In this document: one piece after another, positions 10,340 through 19,168 of the stretch | How the letters are laid out: each line of letters opens with the position of its first letter | Numbering within the stretch: the first letter of the stretch is position 1 | NCBI GenBank assembly: GCA_031002005.1 | Contig: JARYHS010008074.1 | Location: forward strand, 344,868,932-344,932,931 | Source: Vandiemenella viatica | Lineage: Eukaryota; Arthropoda; Insecta; Orthoptera; Morabidae | Direction: 5' to 3' | Length of the DNA: 64,000 nt | The notes under the pieces: generated by a model | The model's input: only the letters and a program-made list of their open reading frames with translations | Told to the model about the DNA's origin: nothing | Database searches by the model: none | Position numbers and translations under genes: made by a program

Positions 10340-12510
10340 CTCCTTTATTACTATATACTAATCCAACTTAGATGCTACATCTGCTTCAATCGATAAAACT
10401 GCCAAAGCTGAAAGTCTTTCCTGACCCTTACGTAAATATTTTTTTTATTAATTTTAATTTTGAAAGCTCCTTTCAGCGGAGGCTGTACTTACTGGTACTA
10501 TAAGCAAAATCCGTATTACAATACAAATATTTGGGTAAATTTCTTTTAAGTTATTTTCTATTATGTATTGGAGCAGTTGTTTCCCATCTTTAACAAAATC
10601 GGGTAAATTTTGGATCATTGTTTGTAACTCTTCAAATAGTTCATAAGGCTGGAAATCGCTGTTCTCGCCTACTCTCAAAACTGTGTGTAGATCTTGGCAG
10701 TTTTTTAAAATATGGTCTTTTGGAATTTTTTTAACTTACTCAGATTATAGAGAAATCTGAAATTTTTAAAGTGTTTATTTAAAGACATAAATCTTGAGTC
10801 CATATTGTTCAGTATGGAATCAATCATTGCATTAAAAAAATCTCTTTCATACCTACTTTTGGGAGATTGTGCAGGTTCATCGCTGCATTCATAATCGAAT
10901 GTCTTTTTATTTCTGGCTACCCTTTTATTTTTAAAGTATTTTGACAAATCATAACTGCTTTTTTCAATAAATTGACGAGCTTCGGGTAAGCATTGTTCGA
11001 ACCCAGTTGTCGATATTCTCTGATCCAGTCACAAAATTTTCGTAATGTTCAAGCGCTATGCTTAAATGCACTTGGACAGATTGCCATAGTTTATTTAGGA
11101 TATTAACATGCGATAATATCTCATACGATAGATGTAATGATATTACAAACTCTAAGCTGAGCATTTCGTTCAGAATTGAATCACAATCACTAAGTGTGTC
11201 TGAATGTTCCGAAAGATTTTTTAGGCTTTCAATACATTCAACATCATCAAATTGAAGTAATAGGGCCTCTACTGCCACGATTCTACTTTCCCACCTTGTG
11301 TCTGATAAAGGCTTTATAGTAACTTTCAATTTGCCTTTGATTAATTCCCAGCGTTTGCTGGATACTGAAAATAGAAGATAAATTTTCTGAATAAAACCAA
11401 AAAATGATTTTGCTGCCGCAGAGGATGTCTACCAACATCAAATTCCAACTATGACATCCACATGGTGTAAAAAATGCCCTGGGATTAATATTTAATATTC
11501 GATTTTTAACTCCACTGTTTATTCCTACCATATTTGCCCCATTGTCATATCCTTGGCCACTGCAGTTTTGAATATCTAATCCATTTTTTTCCAGCTCTTC
11601 CAGTATTGCCTTAGTTAGATACTCTCCAGCCGTCTCAGCGACAGCAAGAAATCCGATAAAGTTTTCCTCTATTGATCTACATCTACATATATACTCTGCA
11701 ATTCACAAAATTGTGGGTGGCAGAGGGTGCTCAGCACCAAAGCTAATCTCTTTGCTGTGCATTCCAATCCCTAATGGTACGAGGGAAAAAAGAATTCATA
11801 TAAGAATCAGTCCGGCACCTTATTTCTCTAATTTTATCTTTCCTGTCCTTCCGACTCAAATAGGTTGGTGGAAGAAGTATTTCACTACACTCAAAAGTGA
11901 AAGTGGGAGTACGCATGTTTACCAATAAGTTTAAACGAAACGTGTGTCGTCTATCTACCAGAGACTCCCAACCTAATCTACTAATCAGTTCTGTGACGCT
12001 TTCATAAGGACTGTAGCAAGCGGTAACGAATCGAGCGGCTCTTCTCTGTACTTTCTCTACTTTCGATCAATCCCTTACGAAACGGGTCCCAAATGGCACA
12101 ACAATAATCCAAATGTGGACGCACAAGAGATTTGTACGCTATCTCCTTTGTTTGTTCATTACAATTTTTCAAGATTCGACCTATGAATCGCAGCCTAGAA
12201 TTTGCTCAACCTACTAACGAATTAATGTGTATGTCCCATTTCATGTTCCTTTGTACTGTTACTCCCAAATATTTCATAGAATCGGTTGATGTATTGCAGA
12301 ATCTTATGATAACCGACATTTGTTCAAGTCGAACAGAGTCTCTAGTGCAGTCGAGCAAAATAGAATAATTTTTTCCCTCTTTTACTCATCGAATCACTTC
12401 ATCAGTAACTGTTTTTGACATCAATAAGATTAATTCATTTTGAATGTTGTGACATAGATAATGGTTTGTTTCTATATTTTCTTTGATAATTCACTCATTG
12501 TGTATTTGTA
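10340..12510 (-). pseudogene. hAT transposase remnant (DUF4371 / ZMYM-like type)
   Basis: Read from right to left, 12290-12510 encodes NIQNELILLMSKTV and a segment with LLDCTRD, the start of the RNase H-like fold that usually carries the first catalytic Asp. After the LINE interruption the frame continues with ENFIGFLAVAETAGEYLT and GQGYDNGANMVG near 11535-11670. The C-terminal dimerisation region follows, with VSTASAERSF near 10454-10500 and LSALAVLSIEADV near 10370-10430. The reading frame changes at least three times between 10340 and 11670, and no N-terminal zinc finger is visible. The protein would be inactive. Assignment to the family rests on these motifs; the frame breaks are read directly. 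Confidence 0.88.
11677..12285 (-). mobile_element. CR1/Jockey-like LINE 3' fragment inside the hAT transposase
   Basis: The minus strand encodes the end of a LINE ORF2: KYLGVTVQRNMKWD, AYKSLVRPHLDYCCAIWDP and, near the end, FFPRTIRDWN. One frameshift lies near 12055-12065. The 3' end carries a short GTAGAT repeat at 11677-11690. TTGAT occurs on both sides (11672-11676 and 12286-12290), a plausible 5-bp target duplication. Removing the fragment rejoins the hAT coding region between a segment ending NTSTD and one starting SIEENF. Confidence 0.85.
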
Positions 12511-13219
12511 ACGTACAAATTAATAATACTTTTTATTCTTTAACTCTCCGGGAACAAAACAGGCAGGACGTTCCGTCGACGTTGGTAACTGAAATAATAA
12601 ACCAATCGCTTCATGATAATCGGATTTGTGACTAAAACTATCGTAAGCTTTAGAACACAGAAAAGTTGAATTATGCAGATGGTAAGGAGTGAGACGCGGT
12701 GATATTCTATACTACCTGCACATCTGAGAAGCCATTAAGCAGCAATTTTTAAAATTTGTTAATAAACTGCACATTTTGAGTCCGGTCGCATGTAGTGGAC
12801 CGAGCACGGGAAATCGCGTTAGAACAGAAGAAACATGAAAGTAGACGAGAAGCAAACTGAATGAAATAAACCCGGTGGCCGAAGATTCCCCGGTAGAGTC
12901 ATTGTAACGCCAGCAAATGTTGCTAAGCTATTGATATTGCCATATTAGTTGCTAACTTGTAGGATTTATCGCATTATGATGAGTAAAATATTTAGTCGTA
13001 GTCACGGCTTTTAACTGTGCTAATCTGTTTTACTGGTTAAGTTGCTTAAACTTTCGGGCCGCGAGGCCCCTCGGGGCGCGAGGCCGTAGGCGGTCGCCCA
13101 CGTCGCCCACGCCTTGCGCCGCTTCTGCATTCATGCAAGTTTTCATTCAGTAAGTCAGTATTGCATCTTTGGATTGTAACAACTATGCTTGTGAATGTCG
13201 CAGACTTGTTTTGATTGAA

Positions 13220-13225
13220 AATAAA
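13220..13225 (+). promoter_or_regulatory. Polyadenylation signal of 5' LTR
   Basis: AATAAA, in the same position as in the 3' LTR (17653-17658). Confidence 0.5.
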
Positions 13226-13306
13226 CGAGCATCAACATAACCTTGTTTTTGGTGGACTTTATTAATTAATTAAAGCAGTTATTAAACCACCCAAAGAACC
13301 TTAACA

Positions 13307-13324
13307 TGGCGACCGTTGACATGA
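13307..13324 (+). promoter_or_regulatory. Primer-binding site of the LTR element
   Basis: TGGCGACCGTTGACATGA directly follows the LTR end. TGGCGACCG is a usual start for a tRNA-primed binding site in insect Ty3/gypsy elements. From memory it would fit tRNA-Arg, but this was not checked. Confidence 0.8.
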
Positions 13325-13781
13325 CGAGAAGTTCTTAAACATCTGTGGGATGTTTATCTTCTAAAAAGAATCTGCAGAAAATTGCGACGGATTATCGGCG
13401 ATAAGCGAAAATAACCTGCGAGGAAATTTCGACCGGCTACGACACGGATTTGACGCCAAGCGGACTTTGCCTAAGGCGGAGATTTCTCCATCAGGAATCG
13501 GCTGTAATCTTCCGACGACGAGTGGATTTTCTTCGGGCTCAAAATCGTCTTCCTACAGTGGATTGTGAAAATTGTGGTTAAGTGTTTGAAGTCAGTGTGG
13601 TGTTTAATGGTTAAATAAGTGCTTCTAAGTGAAATTTAATGTGATACAAAAGTGAGGAATAACTGTAAGTACGGCATTGAATATTCAAGTGATTTCTTTT
13701 GCATGTTATCGTGTGGCAGTTTGGAAAGATTTTAATTTTCCTTAATTTTGTTTTGTATGTTGATTTTGCTAATTACTAAAA

Positions 13782-15257
13782 ATGGCTGATAATCAGAACC
13801 TGCAAGCTTTCCTAGAGTCTTTTGTAGCCAGTTTTAATGCAAAGTTTTCCGAATTTGACAACAAATTTTCTGAACTTGATGGTAAATTTGACAGCAAATT
13901 TTCTGAATTTAGGAGTGAGTTAAAAAGTGATAATGATAGCAAATTTTCTGAATTTAAAAATGAGTTAAATCTTGACAGCAAATTTTCTGAATTTAAATCT
14001 GAGTTGAATCTTGACAGCAAATTTTCTGAAATTAATTCTCAGTTTGCTGTAATCAATGATCAGTTTTCTCAACTGCAACAAAACAATGATAAAATATTCT
14101 CTGATTTGACTAAATGTTTTGATGTTAAAATCGCAGAGCAATTTCAGGGTTTTAGCTCTCAATTCAAGGAAGATATTAACAATTTAGATTCTAAATTGGG
14201 GAAGGTAGTAACAGAATGTCAGGAGAAATTTGAGAAAGTTACAAAATTTTGTGAACAGAATAAGGTTGAATGTGAAAATTTGATTTATAAAGAGGTGAAG
14301 GAAGTCAGTGAAAATTGTGATAAGATGAGGGAGGAATATGTCACTTTATTCCAAGCCAATGATAGTAAAGCTGCTCAAAGGGTCAATGAGTTGAGACAGG
14401 AAGTGGTTGGTATAGGGAAAAATGTAAATGCATTGGCAAATCATCAGGAACAACTTACCTAGGGATTGGAGACAACCCAATCTAACGTTAATCAGTTAGA
14501 GAAAAGGGTTACTGGGTTGCAGATTCAGTTAAGTCAGGTTCCCTTAACAGGTAATCCAAATTTCAGTGTCGATGTAAAAGAAGAATTTGAATTCTATGAT
14601 GATAGTGGGAGGCTTCACCCTATTGAATTTATAGATAATTTTGAAAGATCAGATTATTTTAATTTATTACCCGATAGTAAGAAAATTGCACTTGTGGGTA
14701 AACATCTAAAATCTTATGCTAGGGCATGGGGTGATAGACAAGCTAGGGAAGTGACTGACTACAAGCTGTTTAAAGAAAACTTTTTGAAACATTTTTGGTC
14801 GACAAGCAGGCAGATTCAAGAAAAGAGGGAGTTGATGACTGGAAGGCCCTATAAACCTGGTCGGGAAACTCAACATGATTTTTTTCATAAATGTTGGATC
14901 CGTTGTAAGTACCTAGACCATCCTTATGGAGAGGAGGAATTTATTGATTTGATAGGAGCTAGGCTACCTCAGCAAACAAGAAATTTAATTGCCACCTTGG
15001 ATGTAGTAAATGTGGATAGAGTTTCTGAATTGTTGAAACGCTTGGATGCCCAGGAGTCATTCAATAAACAACATTACCACCATCAACACCATAGGAGGGG
15101 CAGCAGGAGTCCCCCTAGAAGGGGTAATGGGTCAAGGGATGGTAGATCCAGGGGACGGTATCGTGATAATTACACAAGGAGGAATGATTATGGGGAAGTG
15201 AGAGAACAGAACCCTCAGTCTGAAAGGGAAAGGCAGCATGGAGGGCAGGCAAACTAA
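13782..15257 (+). pseudogene. gag: Gag of the LTR retrotransposon, one in-frame amber codon
   Basis: A 491-codon frame with one TAG at 14460-14462; both halves are in the same frame. The first ~225 residues are a long helical, coiled-coil region. They contain tandem 13-residue repeats of the type DSKFSEFKSELNL (about 13880-14030) starting near residue 35. After the TAG comes a Ty3/gypsy-type Gag capsid region (HPIEFIDNFE, YKLFKENFLKHFWS, EEEFIDLIGARLPQ). The C-terminus is an Arg/Gly/Ser-rich basic tail (RRGSRSPPRRGNGSRDGRSRGR) without a CCHC zinc knuckle. Gag would form the particle that packages the element's RNA. The TAG may be a fresh mutation of a Gln or similar codon, since the rest of the frame is open. 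The ATG at 13782 is the first in frame and lies 475 bp after the primer site. Confidence 0.85.
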
Positions 15258-15556
15258 AGACCACCTCTGTGACGGGCCCCGCAGTGGTGGGTAAGATGGT
15301 GGGTCCAGGTACCAACTGCTATAGCGTTAATACTATTTTCATGAATAATCCCCGAGAAGATTTATTGGAAGAGGTGGGGGTAGCAGCAAGTGAATTTCAG
15401 GATAAGGTTATGATAGATGTAATTAATGATGTTGATGATGTAAAGGTTTATAATAAGATAAAGCGGGAAGGGAACCACCATAGTACCTTATCACTAGAAT
15501 CAGTGTGCGAAAGTAATAATTTTCATGTAGAAGATTTTCGAATGGTCACTGCTTAA
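15224..15556 (+). CDS. Unrecognised ORF following gag in the -1 frame
   Basis: This frame opens at 15224, overlaps the last 34 nt of gag in the -1 frame, and runs to TAA at 15554-15556. The only initiator-like codon near its start is GTG at 15269, so translation by -1 frameshifting from gag is more plausible than internal initiation. I saw no canonical slippery heptamer in the overlap. The product (95 codons from 15269) contains an acidic segment VINDVDDVKVYNKIKREG and no protease DTG/DSG motif. Its position corresponds to that of protease in gag-pro-pol elements. Function unknown. Confidence 0.6.
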   Translation, partial: KGKAAWRAGKLKTTSVTGPAVVGKMVGPGTNCYSVNTIFMNNPREDLLEEVGVAASEFQDKVMIDVINDVDDVKVYNKIKREGNHHSTLSLESVCESNNFHVEDFRMVTA

Positions 15557-16422
15557 TTACAAAAAGGGGTGCAGAATTTATAGTGCATACTACAGTGTGG
15601 CTATCAGAAACTTGTAAGGTCCAGAATGGCATAGTTGGGACTATGTGTGCTAGGATAGGTGGTAATGAAGTTTGTAGAAGTGCTGAAATCGAGGAGTTTC
15701 TCAGATATCTTGAAGATGAAGGTGATACAGTGGTGTGGATAGGAGACCCAGATGAGGAGGAGAATTGTAAGTCAAAGTATTTGTCTTCTGAAGAGAGAGA
15801 GGTTGAAAAGCCATATGTACCAATCCCTAAGTTGGAAAAATGTCCTAATTTTGACCTAGCTGATACGTTATTTAGCTCTTTATTTGGTGTAGATGATGAC
15901 ATTGAAGAAATGGGTGGGAGTAAGGATTTATTTGAACCAGTTTCTAATTTGGAAAATTGTACAGAATGTGACTTAGATGACACTATGTTTTGTACTCTCT
16001 TTGATGTGGAAGCTGATAGTGAAGTAGTAGTTGCTGAGAAAAATAATTATTTGGTGGATGAAGTCAGTAAGCCAGATGTTAAAACAGTTTTAGGTACTGA
16101 TTCATATAATTTGGTAAGTTTAAGTAGCAATCAGATGATGAAGAGAGGGGTTGGGAGTAATGATGGACTAAACTGTAGTAGTGAGAATAATAAATTTGTA
16201 TTACCAGTTGAGTCAGCAACATTGCGTTTAAGTGACAATCAATTTGCTAAAACAGAACCATTGTATGTCTCAGCTGTTGCGTGGTTGTACCAAAGTCTGT
16301 TGTCTGAGATGATTGGAAGTTTGTGTTTCTGTATGTATATAATGAAGCTTTGTGAAAATAGAAATGTAATATTAAATGTGTATACAAAAGTTGAAGAAAA
16401 CTGGAAGGTTAGGAAAAAGTAA
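15520..16422 (+). CDS. Unrecognised acidic ORF in the place of pol
   Basis: The frame opens at 15520, overlaps the previous ORF by 37 nt again in the -1 direction, and ends at TAA 16420-16422. From the GTG at 15583 it has 279 codons. It is strongly acidic (LEDEGDTVVWIGDPDEEE) and contains a 39-residue tandem repeat: KLEKCPNFDLADTLFSSLFG near residue 83 and NLENCTECDLDDTMFCTLFD near 122. A hydrophobic stretch lies near residues 240-258 (LLSEMIGSLCFCMYIM), possibly membrane-associated. No RT, RNase H or integrase motif is present. It could be the highly degraded or replaced pol region, an env-like leftover or a novel accessory protein. An intact frame in a young insertion argues that it is maintained. 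Confidence 0.6.
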   Translation, partial: FSCRRFSNGHCLITKRGAEFIVHTTVWLSETCKVQNGIVGTMCARIGGNEVCRSAEIEEFLRYLEDEGDTVVWIGDPDEEENCKSKYLSSEEREVEKPYVPIPKLEKCPNFDLADTLFSSLFGVDDDIEEMGGSKDLFEPVSNLENCTECDLDDTMFCTLFDVEADSEVVVAEKNNYLVDEVSKPDVKTVLGTDSYNLVSLSSNQMMKRGVGSNDGLNCSSENNKFVLPVESATLRLSDNQFAKTEPLYVSAVAWLYQSLLSEMIGSLCFCMYIMKLCENRNVILNVYTKVEENWKVRKK

Positions 16423-17024
16423 CTTACATGGTTCTGGGTTTCCAGGGAAGTCCTGGAACCCACTTATGAGAATTAATTGAAATGCATGGTTTGGGGAGGG
16501 GTCCCTACATGTAAATATCTAATTTTGTAAATAAGTTTGTGAATTGATGCTTGTAAATAGTTTGTGTGAGTACTTAAGTTCAGATGCAGATGTAAGTATT
16601 TTACTGTATAATTTGTGACAGTTTTGTGTAGAAACTTTTGATGTTTTCATGATGTTGTGACTTTCTACATTGAGATGACAAATTATCAGCTGTAAAATGT
16701 AAATAGACTGTTGTCATAAACAAGCAGACATCAAGTGTGTAATTTGGAGTGAAAATAATTGTAACTTAAGGTGATGGCATTGAACGTTTGTTGTGTAAAC
16801 ACAGTAACTGAAAAAATGATTGGATCTGAGAAAAGACAATTATTGTAAAATCAGTGTCATGGACTATGTGCAGATGTTGTATGAAGAATTGTATTTGTTC
16901 ATTGTAAAAGTCATTATGGTTGATTGATTGTAATCTGTTCGTGTCTGTATTATGTGTACATTCAACCTGCTTAGATTCGTGACGGATTCAATCAATTTTA
17001 TCTGTGTAAAATTAAGTGAATCCT
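16423..17024 (+). other. 3' non-coding region of the LTR element
   Basis: AT-rich sequence between the last ORF and the polypurine tract. No integrase or other coding remnant could be read. Confidence 0.6.
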
Positions 17025-17034
17025 GGGGAGGGGT
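17025..17034 (+). promoter_or_regulatory. Polypurine tract
   Basis: GGGGAGGGGT directly abuts the TG of the 3' LTR, the expected plus-strand priming site. Confidence 0.85.
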
Positions 17035-17493
17035 TGTAACAGCCCTAATACCTGTATTTTGAATAGTATTGGACTGTGTGAAATATTTGTAGTGAGCCAA
17101 AGTTTGCTTGAAAGTGATTTGATATGTTTATTTTGTAAATTCTTGTAAATAAGTGTATATAGACTTTGTTTTAGGTAAGAAAATTATTTAAAGACCATTT
17201 AATATGTTTAAGAACCGAATGATGCAAGAGAATTTATTAAAAGTTTGTAATTCCATGTATAAATGTAAGTTACGATGTCTACAGGACAATTTTCCACCAT
17301 TTGACAGGATTTCTGTAAATAATTTTGTATTTAAGTATCTCTAATTACCATTTCTAATCATTTTGTAATGTTATTAATTAATTTTGTATCAATTCCGATT
17401 GTTTTTAATATGTTTGATTGTTTGAGTGATTGTTAATGATCGAGAAATATCGGGCGGATGCCTTTGAAGAATTCTCGTAAATTCGATAGACTC

Positions 17494-17501
17494 TATATAA
17501 A
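17494..17501 (+). promoter_or_regulatory. TATA box of 3' LTR
   Basis: TATATAAA about 246 bp before the LTR end. This LTR is uninterrupted and could drive transcription into the flanking DNA. Confidence 0.6.
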
Positions 17502-17652
17502 CAGATTGCCTGGACAGAGAAGTTTAGTTTTGCATTAGTATTCATTCAGTGTTACAGAGACATTCATGCAAGTTTTCATTCAGTAAGTCAGTATTGCATC
17601 TTTGGATTGTAACAACTATGCTTGTGAATGTCGCAGACTTGTTTTGATTGAA

Positions 17653-17658
17653 AATAAA
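17653..17658 (+). promoter_or_regulatory. Polyadenylation signal of 3' LTR
   Basis: AATAAA about 155 bp after the TATA box, as expected for the R region of an LTR. Confidence 0.55.
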
Positions 17659-17743
17659 CGAGCATCAACATAACCTTGTTTTTGGTGGACTTTATTAATT
17701 AATTAAAGCAGTTATTAAACCACCCAAAGAACCTTAACAATGT

Positions 17744-18636
17744 GATCAACATGGTTAGATCACATCCAGTGGTTAAGATAGTAAAAGATTGTGAACTTAT
17801 TTAAATGCATAATTACTTGTGAAACGATACATTTATGCCTCTTGCAGCACGATTGGTGCAGTTATATGCCTCACGAGTCTTCGCATTCTTAGAAAACACG
17901 TGTAAGCAAAAAGACATGACCACAAGGACACAAATGAATATTCTCATTGCTCCCGGTTGCCCCTAATATGGCGGCAGGGGCATCGTTCATTTTGCGAAGG
18001 AACACTAGCACCGTTGCTCCTTCTAGTGTATAATATTCAAACTTCTTTGGTTTCTAACAATAATACGAGATTGACAATGGAAATATGTGAGAAACGCTTG
18101 CCTGATTGAACTTAAAAACATAAGCGGTACAATAATAATATTATTTACTGCTTTTTGTTATTGCTGGCCCATTTACTAATAATACAGTCCGGTCACCTCC
18201 TGGTCCAAAAATTTTTGTGCGAGATCAGGCTTGCCAACACAAACAGCGGAATGGAATAAAATACGAGCTAAAGTGCACACCATCTGCAACGAAGCTCATC
18301 TAAGTTTAGACAGCTGAGTCTACAGTGCCATGGATTCCCCACAAATTAGGTTTTATGAAGGCAACCCGCTGGATAATTTAAACGTTACGCGGAATTTGAT
18401 GGCCCCTTGTCGTTTCTCAGATTAAGACCAAAATGCTACCCCATCATAATATGTTGCTTTGAATGTCAAGATAGCTGTTGGCAAAGGCGTTAGTTAATGT
18501 CTTAGCGAGAGATTAAAGTATAAACCTTTTAAACAAAACGCATTTTTTTCTAACTTACCATCAACTTGGATTTATGAAAGATCTGCAAGAACTATGACAA
18601 TAAGCTTCTAGTTACACAAACGTCTTTCGTTCGTAG
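17744..18636. other. Unassigned sequence
   Basis: No gene or repeat end could be supported between the LTR element and the first LINE copy. Confidence 0.45.
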
Positions 18637-19168
18637 GTTTAATTTAATTTAATTTAACTGCGATCAAACGCATGCTCCGGTGATAATTTCCCTAATTTTT
18701 CCTTTCATTTTTCCACTTACTTTTGCCCCTACTAATTTCAACTTTAATTTTTTTTTTAGCGTTTTTGGTAAATTATTCATCATTTATTTTGGTAAGTTAT
18801 TCTAATCCTTGACCCCTTTACCTACGAAAGAAAATCTTCCCACACCCTTTTTGCCTGAAATCAAGTGCCAGTTTGTGCCTATGGTCTTTTCTCTTCCATG
18901 CACCTCTTTTAATTCTTCCACCATTATATTTCTATGCCCCATCACCAATATATGCCTTGTACACTACCACTGTCTTTCAATGAACCTCATTTCAGCTCCA
19001 TTATCATATCAGTTACTGATTGTGTTCTGCGGTAATTTACAGATACAATTCTAGCAGCGCTTCTTTGTACCACTCCACTCCTCTCCCCGCCAAAAATCTT
19101 GTATTTGACACCCAAAACGTGAATCCCGTACTACAATATCATATTCATGAAATTGTCTGGCCAAAGTT
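18637..19168 (-). mobile_element. CR1-like LINE, 5'-truncated 3' end
   Basis: On the minus strand this reads the post-RT C-terminal region and 3' UTR, ending in an A/T-rich (AATTA)n tail at the low-coordinate side (about 18637-18658). It matches the neighbouring copy block by block: 18860-18900 to 19385-19425 and 19000-19150 to 19670-19815. It is more decayed than its neighbour, with several frameshifts. Confidence 0.85.

Larger units (their letters stand above)
10127..13127 (-). mobile_element. hAT DNA transposon, 3001 bp, inside the 5' LTR
   Basis: The element begins CAGTGGCGGGGCGA and ends so that its reverse complement reads CAGAAGCGGCGCAAGG. An exact 8-bp duplication CATTCATG (10119-10126 and 13128-13135) flanks it, and the LTR sequence continues without change when one copy is removed. 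It carries a minus-strand transposase remnant of the hAT group with a DUF4371-type core, and this is itself interrupted by a LINE fragment at 11677-12285. The 0.6 kb to the right of the transposase (about 12510-13127) shows no coding similarity. Confidence 0.93.
9592..13306 (+). repeat. 5' LTR, split by a hAT element
   Basis: The LTR consists of 9592-10126 and 13136-13306, about 706 bp after excluding the hAT element and one copy of its target duplication. Compared with the 3' LTR I see one extra T in a T run and one A/C substitution, and no other difference. This split is why the LTR pair is not obvious from spacing alone. Confidence 0.92.
9592..17739 (+). mobile_element. Non-autonomous Ty3/gypsy-type LTR retrotransposon with nested hAT
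   Basis: Two direct LTRs (9592-13306, split, and 17035-17739) begin TGTAAC and end AACA. They are flanked by a 4-bp duplication ATGT at 9588-9591 and 17740-17743. A primer-binding site directly follows the left LTR and a polypurine tract directly precedes the right LTR. Without the 3009-bp nested insertion (element plus one target duplication) the unit is about 5.14 kb. The interior codes for Gag and two unrecognised ORFs. No protease, reverse transcriptase, RNase H or integrase motif was found. The LTRs differ by about one substitution and one indel in 705 bp, so the insertion is young and was presumably copied by pol proteins of another element. Confidence 0.93.
17035..17739 (+). repeat. 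3' LTR, 705 bp, intact
   Basis: It begins TGTAAC and ends AACA, and is followed by the ATGT target duplication at 17740-17743. It is nearly identical to the split 5' LTR. Confidence 0.95.

Noticed and set aside
11713..11928. Plus-strand 71-codon ORF
   Set aside because: It is the antisense of the LINE C-terminal coding segment on the minus strand.
14457..14468. Retrovirus-like readthrough signal at the Gag amber codon
   Set aside because: TAG followed by GGA is suggestive, but the stop lies before the capsid region and not at a gag-pol border, and no downstream pseudoknot was established.
15224..15257. Canonical -1 slippery heptamer at the gag end
   Set aside because: No X XXY YYZ heptamer in the gag frame was found in the overlap; the overlap is reported, the signal is not claimed.
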